A stretch of DNA of 64,000 nt from Edaphobacter paludis. Lineage in GTDB: Bacteria; Acidobacteriota; Terriglobia; Terriglobales; Acidobacteriaceae. The position numbers and the translations under genes are program-made. Below the pieces are notes generated by a model. It saw nothing but the letters and a program-made list of their open reading frames with translations. It searched no databases and was not told where the DNA came from. Positions 9,340 through 19,047 of this stretch are shown piece after piece; position 1 is the first letter of the stretch, and each line of letters starts with the position of its first letter. The stretch is taken from positions 3,286,001-3,350,000 of the forward strand of contig NZ_CP121194.1 of assembly GCF_039993895.1 (NCBI RefSeq), given 5' to 3'.

Positions 9340-10677
9340 ATGCGCTATTTGCCGAAGTCCCCTGCGGACCGCGAGGAGATGCTCGCCGAGATTGGCGTTG
9401 CGTCGATCGACGATCTGTTTTCGAGTATTCCTGCCGAGTATCAACTGAAGCGCGATCTGGCGGTTCCACGGCAGCATGGCGAGTCGGAGATTCTTGACCG
9501 CTTTCGCGCCTTCTCGGAAAACAACGCTGCTGGCTATTCGAGCTTTCTCGGAGCGGGCGTCTATCGCCACTATCGGCCTGTCATTATCGACTCGCTGGTG
9601 CAGCGTGGTGAGTTTCTGACCAGCTACACACCTTACCAGCCGGAGATTGCGCAGGGCACGCTGCAAGCCATGTTCGAGTTCCAGACGATGATCTGCGAAC
9701 TGACCGGCATGGAGATCGCCAACGCGTCAATGTATGACGGGTCGACTGGCGCAGCCGAGGCCGTGATGATGGCGGTGCGCGTCACCGGACGCGATGGCGC
9801 AGTGGTAGCGCGGACGGTGCATCCGGAGTATCGCGAAGTGCTGACAACGTATGCGCAGCATCAGGAGATTCCGGTTACTGAGGTTGGCTATACGGCGAAT
9901 GGCCGGGTCGATCTGGCAGCGCTGGATGCCGCAATTACCAGCGATACGGCCTGTGTGCTGATCCAGTCACCGAACTTCTTTGGCACGATTGAAGATGTAA
10001 CCGCGATTGCTGAGATTGCGCACAAAAAGGGTGCGCTGGTGATTGTGTCAATTGCGGAGGCGGTATCGCTGGGAATCGTGAAACCGCCTGTCGAAGCGGA
10101 TATTGTGTCGCTGGAGGCGCAGTCGCTCGGCGTCGCCGTTGGGTATGGCGGACCATACTGCGGCGTGATCGCCTGTAAGGAGAAGTTCCTGCGGCAGATG
10201 CCGGGACGCTTGATCGGCGAAACCAAAGACGTGAACGGCAAACGCGGCTTCGTGCTGACGCTCTCCACTCGTGAGCAGCACATCCGGCGCGAGAAGGCTA
10301 CGTCGAATATCTGCACGAATCAGGCGCTGGTGGCGCTGATGACGACCATCTTCCTGACCGTCTATGGCAAACAGGGCATGAAGGAGTTGGCTGAACAAAA
10401 TCTGGCGAAGGCGCACTATGCGCAGACGACCTTGGGTGCTGGAGCGAAGGTATTGTTCGATGGCGCGCCGCGCTTCCATGAGTTTGTGTTGGATCTGCCG
10501 AAGAGTGCGGAGGCTACCAATACTGCTCTGCTTGGCGAAAAAATCATCGGCGGATTGCCCTTGCAGAAGTGGTATCCCGAGCTTGGGCCAAATGCTTCGC
10601 TGTGGTGTGCGACCGAGCTGACGACGCGCAAGCAGATTGACGCAGCAGCAGCGGCGCTCACAGGCAAGAAGGGGTAA
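9340..10677 (+). CDS. gcvPA: Glycine dehydrogenase (decarboxylating) subunit 1
   Basis: The 445-residue protein is the N-terminal half-equivalent of the long GcvP. It shows MRYLPKSP at the start, YHHYRP-like [41 protein letters not shown] and the region [13 protein letters not shown]. In split systems this subunit pairs with GcvPB, which holds the PLP lysine. Together they decarboxylate glycine and load the remaining aminomethyl group onto H protein. It is followed after 2 bases by a small unknown gene, then gcvPB. Confidence 0.95.
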   Translation: MRYLPKSPADREEMLAEIGVASIDDLFSSIPAEYQLKRDLAVPRQHGESEILDRFRAFSENNAAGYSSFLGAGVYRHYRPVIIDSLVQRGEFLTSYTPYQPEIAQGTLQAMFEFQTMICELTGMEIANASMYDGSTGAAEAVMMAVRVTGRDGAVVARTVHPEYREVLTTYAQHQEIPVTEVGYTANGRVDLAALDAAITSDTACVLIQSPNFFGTIEDVTAIAEIAHKKGALVIVSIAEAVSLGIVKPPVEADIVSLEAQSLGVAVGYGGPYCGVIACKEKFLRQMPGRLIGETKDVNGKRGFVLTLSTREQHIRREKATSNICTNQALVALMTTIFLTVYGKQGMKELAEQNLAKAHYAQTTLGAGAKVLFDGAPRFHEFVLDLPKSAEATNTALLGEKIIGGLPLQKWYPELGPNASLWCATELTTRKQIDAAAAALTGKKG

Positions 10678-10679
10678 CC

Positions 10680-11024
10680 GTGGACGTATCCGCGATCATC
10701 GGCGAAGAGCTTGTAGCGGTGGAGTTTGTGCAGGAGTATCTGCAGCTTCGCTTTGCGGCTCCATTGTTCGTCTTGTACGCATGGCCGCATGTGCTGTTTC
10801 CCGATTTCTCGGTTGCTTATGGCGAGCCGGAATACCGCAATGCACTATGCGCACAGATTGGTGACAAGGTTGTAGCGGCATCGCTTGAAGAGGGCGACGC
10901 GCTGACGATTGAGTTTGAAAACGGCACGGTGTTCGGTCTTTCGTTGCGCGAGGAAGACTTGGATGGCCCAGAGTCCGGTAGTTATTCCGAGTCCGGCAGC
11001 GCAGGCGATGCGCAGGAGTTTTAG
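10680..11024 (+). CDS. Small acidic protein embedded between gcvPA and gcvPB
   Basis: The 114-residue product starts at a GTG 2 bases after the gcvPA stop and ends 2 bases before gcvPB, so it is certainly part of the operon. It appears to be a beta-rich cytosolic domain: strands VAVEFVQEYLQLRF and LTIEFENGTVFGLSLREED, with a conserved-looking PEYRNALCAQIGDKV block and a Ser/Glu-rich disordered tail. No catalytic motif is visible. Similar small proteins with a final GPE motif occur widely as uncharacterised families. A role in glycine cleavage is only suggested by position. Confidence 0.75.
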   Translation: MDVSAIIGEELVAVEFVQEYLQLRFAAPLFVLYAWPHVLFPDFSVAYGEPEYRNALCAQIGDKVVAASLEEGDALTIEFENGTVFGLSLREEDLDGPESGSYSESGSAGDAQEF

Positions 11025-11026
11025 CG

Positions 11027-12574
11027 ATGGCAGATGAGAAGTTTACAGGCACGCCGAAGAAGGCGACGACGCACGTTAATCAGAACGAAGATCTGATCTT
11101 CGAGAAGTCTTCGCCGGGCAAGAAAGCCTATCGGCTGGCTGAGTTGGACGTGCCAGCGGTCGATGCCGCTTCCCTGCTGGGCGCATGGACCCGCACCGAT
11201 CTGGGCGTGATGCCGGAGCTGAGCGAGATTGAGATCATCCGCCACTTCACCCGGCTTTCGACATGGAACTACGCGATTGACCTGGGGATGTATCCGCTGG
11301 GTAGCTGCACGATGAAGTACAACCCACGCGTGAACGAAGCGGTCGCGCGGCTCGAAGGGATCGCCGAGGCGCATCCTTATCAGCCGGAGTCCTTGTCGCA
11401 GGGCTGTTTGGGAATCATGAAGCTGTTGCAGGATTGTCTGACTGAGATTACCGGCATGGATGCGATTACGCTGCAACCGGCTGCTGGTGCGCATGGCGAG
11501 TTTACCGGCATCCTGCTGGTGCGGGCATATCACGAGAGCAAGGGCAATCCCCGGAAGAAGATCCTGATTCCCGACTCCGCGCATGGAACGAATCCGGCGA
11601 CTGCGGCGGTTTGCGGCTATGAGGTTGCGAACCTGAAGTCGAACGCTCAGGGTATGGTCGATATCGCTGAGTTGGAGCGGATGGTAGATGAGGATACGGC
11701 GGCGCTGATGCTGACCAACCCTTCGACAATTGGAGTGTTTGAGAGCGAGATTCACAAGATCGCCGACATTCTCCATGCAAAGGGAGCGCTGCTCTACATG
11801 GACGGCGCGAACATGAATGCGCTGGTCGGCAAGACTCGGCCCGGCGATTTCGGCGTGGATGTCATGCATTTGAACCTGCACAAGACTTTTTCTACCCCGC
11901 ATGGCGGCGGTGGTCCGGGGTCGGGCCCAGTGGCCTGCAAAAAGATACTGGAGCCGTTCCTGCCGACACCTGTGGTAGTCACACGGGCAGACGGAGCGTT
12001 GGGATTGGACTACGACCGTCCCCAGAGTGTCGGGCGGGTGCGGATGTTCTATGGCAACTTCGGCATGTTCGTGCGGGCGCTGGCTTACATCCTGGCGAAT
12101 GGGCCGGACGGTCTGCGGCAGACGACTGAAGACGCAGTGCTGAACGCGAACTATATCCGGGCAAAGCTGGAGGGCATCTTCGAGCTGCCCTATAAGACGC
12201 GGACGCTGCATGAGGTCGTCTTCAGCGACAAGTTGCAGGCGCGCAATGGCGTGAAGACTGGCGACATGGGTAAGCGGCTCATCGATTACGGCTTCCACGC
12301 CTACACCGTTTCCTTCCCGATGATCGTTGCAGGCGCGATGATGATCGAGCCCACCGAGAGTGAGTCGCGTGAGGAGCTTGATCTGCTTATCGATGCGCTT
12401 AAGCAGATTGCACGGGAGGCAGAGGAGAATCCTGAGCTGGTGCAGACAGCCCCGCATACGACGAGGGTGCAACGATTGGACGAGACCACAGCGGCGCGGA
12501 GGCCCATACTGCGCTGGAAAGCTCCGGTGGCCTCAGTCCCTTTGGTCCCTGATAGTGCCGCAAAGGAGTGGTAG
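11027..12574 (+). CDS. gcvPB: Glycine dehydrogenase (decarboxylating) subunit 2
   Basis: The 515-residue protein is the PLP-carrying half of the split glycine decarboxylase. The PLP lysine is Lys286 in NLHKTFSTPHGGGGPG. Other family blocks are LGMYPLGSCTMKYNP, AGAHGEFTGILL, SAHGTNPATA and AYTVSFPMIV. The C-terminal tail after HTTRVQRLDE is Arg/Ala-rich, as in other split subunits. It is the last gene of the gcv operon and is followed by a long palindrome at 12701-12749. Confidence 0.96.
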   Translation: MADEKFTGTPKKATTHVNQNEDLIFEKSSPGKKAYRLAELDVPAVDAASLLGAWTRTDLGVMPELSEIEIIRHFTRLSTWNYAIDLGMYPLGSCTMKYNPRVNEAVARLEGIAEAHPYQPESLSQGCLGIMKLLQDCLTEITGMDAITLQPAAGAHGEFTGILLVRAYHESKGNPRKKILIPDSAHGTNPATAAVCGYEVANLKSNAQGMVDIAELERMVDEDTAALMLTNPSTIGVFESEIHKIADILHAKGALLYMDGANMNALVGKTRPGDFGVDVMHLNLHKTFSTPHGGGGPGSGPVACKKILEPFLPTPVVVTRADGALGLDYDRPQSVGRVRMFYGNFGMFVRALAYILANGPDGLRQTTEDAVLNANYIRAKLEGIFELPYKTRTLHEVVFSDKLQARNGVKTGDMGKRLIDYGFHAYTVSFPMIVAGAMMIEPTESESREELDLLIDALKQIAREAEENPELVQTAPHTTRVQRLDETTAARRPILRWKAPVASVPLVPDSAAKEW

Positions 12575-12700
12575 ATCTCAATCTTCTACGATCGCCCGCT
12601 GCAGCTTGAAAATACGAGTTCATGATGGCGAGGTGTGGGGCAGTTGGCTGTCACTCTGCGCTTTGACCCAAAGCCGCGATCTTGGTGGGCAGCATGGGAT

Positions 12701-12749
12701 CTGCAAATCGAGCGCTCGGAACCCTTCGGTCCCGGCGCTCGATTTGCAG
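12701..12749. repeat. Long palindrome (15-bp perfect stem) after gcvPB
   Basis: CTGCAAATCGAGCGC at 12701-12715 is exactly complementary to 12735-12749. The 19-base loop itself contains further partial pairing around CCCTTCGG. There is no T-run, so this is not a standard intrinsic terminator for either strand, although it lies between the convergent gcvPB and DUF2911 genes. The rest of 12575-12809 shows nothing else. Confidence 0.7.
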
Positions 12750-12809
12750 GCGATAGTGAAGCTACGGCAGCCTCAAGCGGCGGTCGTAACGCGGGCAGCA
12801 GAAGAGTAG

Positions 12810-13382
12810 CTATTCAGCAGTAACAGTCACATATTCGTCGGCCTTGTCCCATTTGATATGAAGCTGGGCGGTGTTCCCCTTGGCATTTTCAAACGAAATG
12901 GACATCTTTTCCTGGGAGGTGGGCAGGGTGTTGTTCTTCATGGGAGTGCGGCCGAGGTCACGGTCTTCGTGATACTCCGTGCCCCATTGGCCCGTCTGCT
13001 TGTTAATGATGAGGAGCCAGGTGTCGGGGCTCGGCAAGGTATAGATGGTGTAGGTTCCGGCAGGTACGTCGAGCGTTCCAATCTTCAGATTGGCCTTGGT
13101 GATCAGCGTGGTAGCAGGATTGGCTCCCGTCCGCCAGACTTTTCCATAGGGGTCTTCGCCACCGATCATTTTGCGACCGCGCAGGGAGGGCGCGTTGTAA
13201 TGAATAACGATGTTCTTGCCATCTAGGCGGACCTGAGCAGTAGCAGCCGGGCTGAGGAGCGGCTTGCTGGAAGGTGCAGACATGCCGCTCATATGGTCCT
13301 GCATCGGAGCGGCGGACTGTGCGAAGCCGGCGGTGGCAAATAGGGCCGTACAAGCCAAGGTGGCGAGGGAGCGAATGAGCAT
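12810..13382 (-). CDS. DUF2911-family secreted protein
   Basis: From the ATG at 13382 the protein has 190 residues, with a signal peptide MLIRSLATLACTALFATAGF ending near AQSA. The mature part carries the DUF2911 blocks: IHYNAPSLRGRKMIGGEDPYGKVWRTGANPATTL, then DVPAGTYTIYTLPSPDTWLLIINKQTGQWG. This family is common in Acidobacteria and Bacteroidetes and its biochemical role is not established. The open frame upstream to 13469 is poorly supported. It is divergent from tRNA-Arg. Confidence 0.9.
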   Translation of the reverse strand: MLIRSLATLACTALFATAGFAQSAAPMQDHMSGMSAPSSKPLLSPAATAQVRLDGKNIVIHYNAPSLRGRKMIGGEDPYGKVWRTGANPATTLITKANLKIGTLDVPAGTYTIYTLPSPDTWLLIINKQTGQWGTEYHEDRDLGRTPMKNNTLPTSQEKMSISFENAKGNTAQLHIKWDKADEYVTVTAE

Positions 13383-13485
13383 TGGGAGTAATCTCTCTTT
13401 CCTGAGTTTCAGGATAATGGTTCGATGCTGGACTGCGACGAAGCGGCTGTCAACCGGCGCGAAGATCATGCTACGCTAGGGGTAT

Positions 13486-13562
13486 GCACCCGTAGCTCAG
13501 CTGGATAGAGCGGCAGCCTCCGAAGCTGTAGGTCAGAAGTTCGAATCTTCTCGGGTGCACCA
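13486..13562 (+). tRNA. tRNA-Arg (anticodon CCG)
   Basis: A full cloverleaf of 77 bases is readable. The acceptor GCACCCG pairs with CGGGTGC, the D-arm is GCTC..GAGC, the anticodon stem GCAGC/GCTGT encloses loop CTCCGAA, and the T-arm has TTCGAAT. A discriminator A and an encoded CCA end complete it. The anticodon CCG reads the codon CGG. The 208 bases downstream to 13770 show no gene. Confidence 0.96.
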
Positions 13563-13770
13563 CCTTCCCCCCACATAATCTTTGTAATTTCGGACGAGTT
13601 GCCGCACGCTAACTCGTCTGCAGCAGCGCTCGTCTGCTCGCGAACCTTCCGATGAATTTGGCCCAGACCGGACGGTGGGGCGTGAAAGGCAAGAGGATGG
13701 CGTATCGATTCCCCCAGAGTGGAGCTCCATACTAACCGCGAGCTAGCTGGCTCCTTGCGGCGTGATGCGG

Positions 13771-14172
13771 CTAGTGGAGTTGGTCCGGAATAACGGCGTA
13801 CTGAATGAGAAGTTCGAAGGGGACGATGCGAAGTGTGTTTTCGTGCGTGGCTTCGAGAACGACGGGGCAGGCTGCTCCGGCCTGCTGCACCTGCAGCCAG
13901 CGGGCGGCGCAGACACACCAGCGATCGCCGGGCTTGAGGCCGTTGAAGCCATACTGCGGCATGGGCGTGGAGAGATCGTTGCCAAGGGCCTTGCTGGCGG
14001 CGAGAAAGGCCGCATCGACGACGCAGCAGATCGTGTGGATACCTAGATCGTTCGGCCCGGTATTGCAGCAGCCATCGCGAAAGAACCCAGTCATGGGATT
14101 GCAGCCGCAGGTGCTGAGAGGAAGGCCAAGAACATTTTTGCTGGGAGCTTGTTGCGTTTCAATGTTGGCCAT
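13771..14172 (-). CDS. DUF2237-family protein
   Basis: The 133-residue cytosolic protein carries the complete DUF2237 signature: NVLGLPLSTCGCNPMTGFFRDG, then CCNTGPNDLGIHTICC, KALGNDLSTPMPQYGFNG, LKPGDRWCVCAARW and PVVLEATHENTL. Several conserved Cys and the GDRWC motif suggest metal or cofactor binding, but the function is not established. It starts 6 bases after the rocD stop in the same direction and is likely co-transcribed with it. Confidence 0.92.
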   Translation of the reverse strand: MANIETQQAPSKNVLGLPLSTCGCNPMTGFFRDGCCNTGPNDLGIHTICCVVDAAFLAASKALGNDLSTPMPQYGFNGLKPGDRWCVCAARWLQVQQAGAACPVVLEATHENTLRIVPFELLIQYAVIPDQLH

Positions 14173-14178
14173 GGAGTA

Positions 14179-15420
<1,242 letters not shown>

Positions 15421-15570
15421 AACTGTCGCCTTTTAATGTGATGTGAAGCTATTATTTCACGCGTTCGGCAGGGAGCGGCCAGCCTGTCGCGCGAAAGCGG
15501 CTTATCGACGCCAGGAAATGGCATACAAACGAAGCCGCATGGCTACAACGAAGGTCCATGTCCGCCACGG

Positions 15571-16704
15571 TCAGTGGACCACCTGAATGCCTGGCAGCGG
15601 CTGGCCGGCAGCGGGTGTCTGCTTGTTCCAGTCCTTGCCAACGAGCTTGGCCACAGTGGCCGCAATCTGACTCTGGGTGACGGGAGTCCCGCCTGCGACT
15701 TCTCCATTGTGCGGAATGCCCGGCCCCATAGCGGCGATGAAGATGTATTTCGAATCGGGGATCTTCTGGCCATGGCTCTTCCACTCGACGGGCGCTTCGC
15801 CACGTCCGTGGTCAGTAAGCAGAATCAGCGTGGTGTGATCGCGATACTCAGGGTCTGCCTGAGCCATCTCCCAGAGGCGCCGCAGATACATATCGACGCG
15901 GTTCGTTGCTTCGAGATAGCGGCCATAGTTGCCTGCATGTGCCCAGTCGTCCGTCTCGCCCAGAGACAGATAGAAGAGCCGAGGATGTTTTGCCTCAATA
16001 TATTCGACTGCCGTGTAAAAGGTAGGAGCATCGAAGGTTTCGTCGGCCCAGACGCGCGGCGTCTCCGCCTTTAGGTGATTGAGCAGATCGAGCCGCGGTG
16101 TCATGGGGATCGAAGTGAGCGGCTCATAGCCGGCATTGTCGGTAAAGCCGCAGCGTTGCCGGTTGAAGGCGTCCGCAATCACGCTCCAGGCACCGAAGGA
16201 GGCGGTCTTGCCTGCGAGGCCGGGCTGCTTATTCAGCCACTCGAAGACGGTGACGTTGGGATTTGGCACTGGATCGTTCGAGTTGATGCGCGGATCGGCA
16301 TAGCCGACGAGCGTTTCACTGTAACCCGGATAGGAAAAATTCCGGCCATTGGTCACATGCGCATCGGAGCCCGTATCGCGATTCCCGTAGATCTCACCTT
16401 CGGGAACGATGTGGCCCCACAGAAACGGCATCAGCGCAGCCCTCGCCTGCTGCGGACTCGAACGGACATACTGCCGCACCAAGGTGTCGATAGGCTGATT
16501 GTCGTTGTTAGCCTTGGTCAGCAGCGACGCGTCGGCACCGCGAAAGACCTCCTGCCAGCGAAGACCGTCGGTCATGATCAAAAAGACATGCTCATGCGTG
16601 GGGTTGGCCGGTTGAGTCGCTGACTGCGCCCGCAACGGGATCACCGCTGCGAACGCGCCAAGGATGGTGAAAAGAACGAGCAGCTTTTTCGGGAAGACTT
16701 TCAT
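15571..16704 (-). CDS. Secreted alkaline-phosphatase-superfamily hydrolase
   Basis: The 377-residue product has a signal peptide ending near PLRAQSA. Metal-ligand motifs of the type I phosphodiesterase/sulfatase fold are visible: IMTDGLRWQEVFRG at the first metal site, NFSYPGYSETLVG where the nucleophile lies in related enzymes, ETDDWAHAGNYG, LLTDHGRGE and the following KSHG. It would cleave phosphate or sulfate esters in the periplasm; the substrate is unknown. The 150 bases before rocD separate it from that gene. Confidence 0.85.
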   Translation of the reverse strand: MKVFPKKLLVLFTILGAFAAVIPLRAQSATQPANPTHEHVFLIMTDGLRWQEVFRGADASLLTKANNDNQPIDTLVRQYVRSSPQQARAALMPFLWGHIVPEGEIYGNRDTGSDAHVTNGRNFSYPGYSETLVGYADPRINSNDPVPNPNVTVFEWLNKQPGLAGKTASFGAWSVIADAFNRQRCGFTDNAGYEPLTSIPMTPRLDLLNHLKAETPRVWADETFDAPTFYTAVEYIEAKHPRLFYLSLGETDDWAHAGNYGRYLEATNRVDMYLRRLWEMAQADPEYRDHTTLILLTDHGRGEAPVEWKSHGQKIPDSKYIFIAAMGPGIPHNGEVAGGTPVTQSQIAATVAKLVGKDWNKQTPAAGQPLPGIQVVH

Positions 16705-16736
16705 CCCGCCATGCTATTCAGCTTCCGCACAAATGG

Positions 16737-18374
16737 CTACTTCGCAACCATTTGGAGCTGCTGCTGGTACTCCTCGTACGGGCCCTTATGGTCGGTGATG
16801 CGGAAGTTGTTGGGACCGCCTTCGAAGTGCCAGATGCGCGTTCCGGCCTCTTCGATGAGGTCCTGGTCGTGAGTGACGAGGAAGACTGTTCCTTCGTACT
16901 TCTGGATGGCCTGGTTGAGCGCGTTAATGCTCTCGAGGTCAAGATGGTTCGTCGGCTCGTCAAGGACAAGGACGTTAGGTTTCTGCAGCATGATCTTGCA
17001 GAAAAGCAGACGTGCCGCCTCGCCTCCAGACAGGGCGTCGGTCTTTTTGAGGCCTTCTTCGCCCTTGAACAACATCTGGCCAAGAATGCCGCGAATGTCT
17101 TCCTTCGTAGCCGTGGGGTCGAACTGGTGGAGCCAATCGCTGGCCGTCATGCCCAGCTGAATCGAACCCTTGTGGTCCTGCGCGAAGTACCCGATCGAGA
17201 CTTCGTGACCCCATTTGACGGAGCCGGAATCGATGGAGACATCCTTCTCTTCGATGCCGGGGCCGTTGGCCAGAAGTGCCTTGAGAAGCGTGGTCTTGCC
17301 TTGTCCGTTGCGACCCATGAGGATGATTTTGTCGCCACGTTGAACGGCCGCGGAGAAGTTATCAATGACGTGCTCGACCTTGCCGTCCTTCTGCACATAG
17401 GTCTTGTTAACATTCTCGAACTCGAGGACGTTTTTGCCCGAGGGCCGTTCCATTTTGAAGCTGATGAAGGGGCGCGCGATGTTGGAGCGTGCCAGCTCGG
17501 ATGTTGCCAGGCGCTCGACTTCTTTCTTGCGCGAGTTCACCTGCGAGCTACGGGTACCGGCGCTGAAGCGGGCGATGAAGTCGTTGAGCTGCGCAATCTT
17601 CTTTTCGCGCTGCTCGTTCTGACTCTCGATGCGGGTGCGGACGCTGGTCTTCTGGAAGACCATGTCGTCGTAGCCACCGTTGTAGGTGATGATGGTCTCG
17701 TAGTCGATATCGGCGATATGCGTGCAGACATTGTTGAGGAAGTGCCGGTCGTGCGAGATCGTAATGACAGTGCCGTTGTAGCGGTTGAGGAAGTCCTCTA
17801 GCCAGTGGATCGATTCGAGGTCGAGATAGTTCGTAGGCTCGTCGAGCAGAAGCGCCTGGGGGTTGCCGAAGAGCGCCTGCGCAAGCAGGACGCGGACCTT
17901 CTGACCGCCCTGAAGCTCGGACATATGGCGCTCGTGAACCTCGTCGGGGATGTCGAGACCTTGTAGCAGGACTGCGGCGTTGGACTCGGCTTCGTATCCG
18001 TCCTCGTCGCCGACAATGCCTTCGAGTTCGCCGAGACGGCTGCCGTCTTCATCGGTCATCTCCGGCTTGGCGTAGATCACCTCGCGCTCTTCAAGTGCCG
18101 CCCAGAGGGCCTTGTTGCCCATGATGACGGTGTCGATGACGCGGTAGGAGTCGAAGGCGTACTGGTCCTGCGAGAGGACGCCGATCTTTTTGGGGCGCAC
18201 GACGTTGCCCTTTTGGGCATCGATCTCGCCGGTGAGGACCTTCATGAAGGTCGATTTTCCGGCGCCGTTCGGACCGGTAAGGCCGTAGCGGCGGCCTTGG
18301 GTAAAAGTAACGGAGACATCCTCGAAGAGCAGCTTCGAGCCGTAGCGCATAGTGACATTAGAGACTGAGATCAT
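16737..18374 (-). CDS. ABC-F family ATPase, YbiT-like
   Basis: The 545-residue soluble protein has two ATP-binding domains: Walker A GPNGAGKST near residue 35 and GRNGQGKTT in the second half, signature MSELQGGQKVRVLLAQALF and LSGGEAARLLFCKIM, and Walker B LLLDEPTNYLDLES and LVLDEPTNHLDLES. There are no membrane segments, as in ABC-F proteins that act on the ribosome. The linker and the AFDSYRVIDTVIMGNKALW block closely resemble E. coli YbiT. A specific antibiotic-resistance role is not supported. Confidence 0.92.
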   Translation of the reverse strand: MISVSNVTMRYGSKLLFEDVSVTFTQGRRYGLTGPNGAGKSTFMKVLTGEIDAQKGNVVRPKKIGVLSQDQYAFDSYRVIDTVIMGNKALWAALEEREVIYAKPEMTDEDGSRLGELEGIVGDEDGYEAESNAAVLLQGLDIPDEVHERHMSELQGGQKVRVLLAQALFGNPQALLLDEPTNYLDLESIHWLEDFLNRYNGTVITISHDRHFLNNVCTHIADIDYETIITYNGGYDDMVFQKTSVRTRIESQNEQREKKIAQLNDFIARFSAGTRSSQVNSRKKEVERLATSELARSNIARPFISFKMERPSGKNVLEFENVNKTYVQKDGKVEHVIDNFSAAVQRGDKIILMGRNGQGKTTLLKALLANGPGIEEKDVSIDSGSVKWGHEVSIGYFAQDHKGSIQLGMTASDWLHQFDPTATKEDIRGILGQMLFKGEEGLKKTDALSGGEAARLLFCKIMLQKPNVLVLDEPTNHLDLESINALNQAIQKYEGTVFLVTHDQDLIEEAGTRIWHFEGGPNNFRITDHKGPYEEYQQQLQMVAK

Positions 18375-18442
18375 GGGATTCCTTCTATTTTACAGGGCTT
18401 TGCGTTGCGGCGCGGTGAACGGCGCAGAGTTCGTGGAGTTCA

Positions 18443-18958
18443 TTAGGACTGGCCGATGAGCACTCCCGCGGCGAAGACAAGACCACCGCCGACAATGACT
18501 TGCAGGCACGACAGCCCAAAGCTCGTCTTGAAGTAACGGTGGCGAATCAGAGCAATGACGACAAGCTCCACTCCGACGACGGCATAGGCCCACGTCAGTG
18601 CGGTGTGGACGTTGGGAATCAGAAACGGAAGCGTGTGCAGGAAGCCGCCGATGAAGGTCATCAGGCCGGTAACGAGGCCGCGAAAGACCGGATTTCCTCG
18701 GCCAGTAAGTTCGCCATCGTCGGAAAGCCCTTCGGAAAAGGCCATCGAAATTCCTGCACCAACGGCGGAAGCCGCCCCGATAAGAAAGACAGTGCGGGAG
18801 TTATGCGTGGCGAAAGCAGTCGCGAAGATCGGCGCAAGAGTCGAGACGGAGCCGTCCATAAGCCCCGCAAGTCCCGGCTGGACGATGCGCAGGACAAAAC
18901 TCTTGTCGTTTTCGACAACTTCCGAGAGTTCGCTCAGGTTGGGGATATTTTCGGACAT
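18443..18958 (-). CDS. VIT1/CCC1-family membrane protein
   Basis: The 171-residue protein has about five membrane helices and the VIT-type start QPGLAGLMDGSVSTLAPIFA, followed by GISMAFSEGLSDDGELTGRG. Members of this family transport iron or manganese; related domains are fused to a ferritin-like domain in MbfA of alphaproteobacteria, but no such domain is present here. It lies 68 bases upstream of the ABC-F gene in the same direction. Metal identity is not predictable. Confidence 0.8.
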   Translation of the reverse strand: MSENIPNLSELSEVVENDKSFVLRIVQPGLAGLMDGSVSTLAPIFATAFATHNSRTVFLIGAASAVGAGISMAFSEGLSDDGELTGRGNPVFRGLVTGLMTFIGGFLHTLPFLIPNVHTALTWAYAVVGVELVVIALIRHRYFKTSFGLSCLQVIVGGGLVFAAGVLIGQS

Positions 18959-19047
18959 TTGCTGATGTGGATCTAAGAAAAATACTGCAAAACCGCTGCT
19001 CCGCTCTGCGGCTGGTTGGCACGCAGAGCGAAGCGCGATTGGTTTCG

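Noticed and set aside
11021..12472. Long 483-residue open frame on the minus strand across gcvPB
   Set aside because: It is the antisense of a highly conserved gene; its product has no recognisable domains and the composition is that of a GC-rich shadow frame. The same applies to 5994-7196 and 7540-8571.
13466..13918. Open frame on the minus strand with a peptide like KIRTSDLQLRRLPLYPAELR
   Set aside because: This is the known spurious translation of the strand opposite a tRNA (tRNA-Arg); it ends in non-coding sequence.
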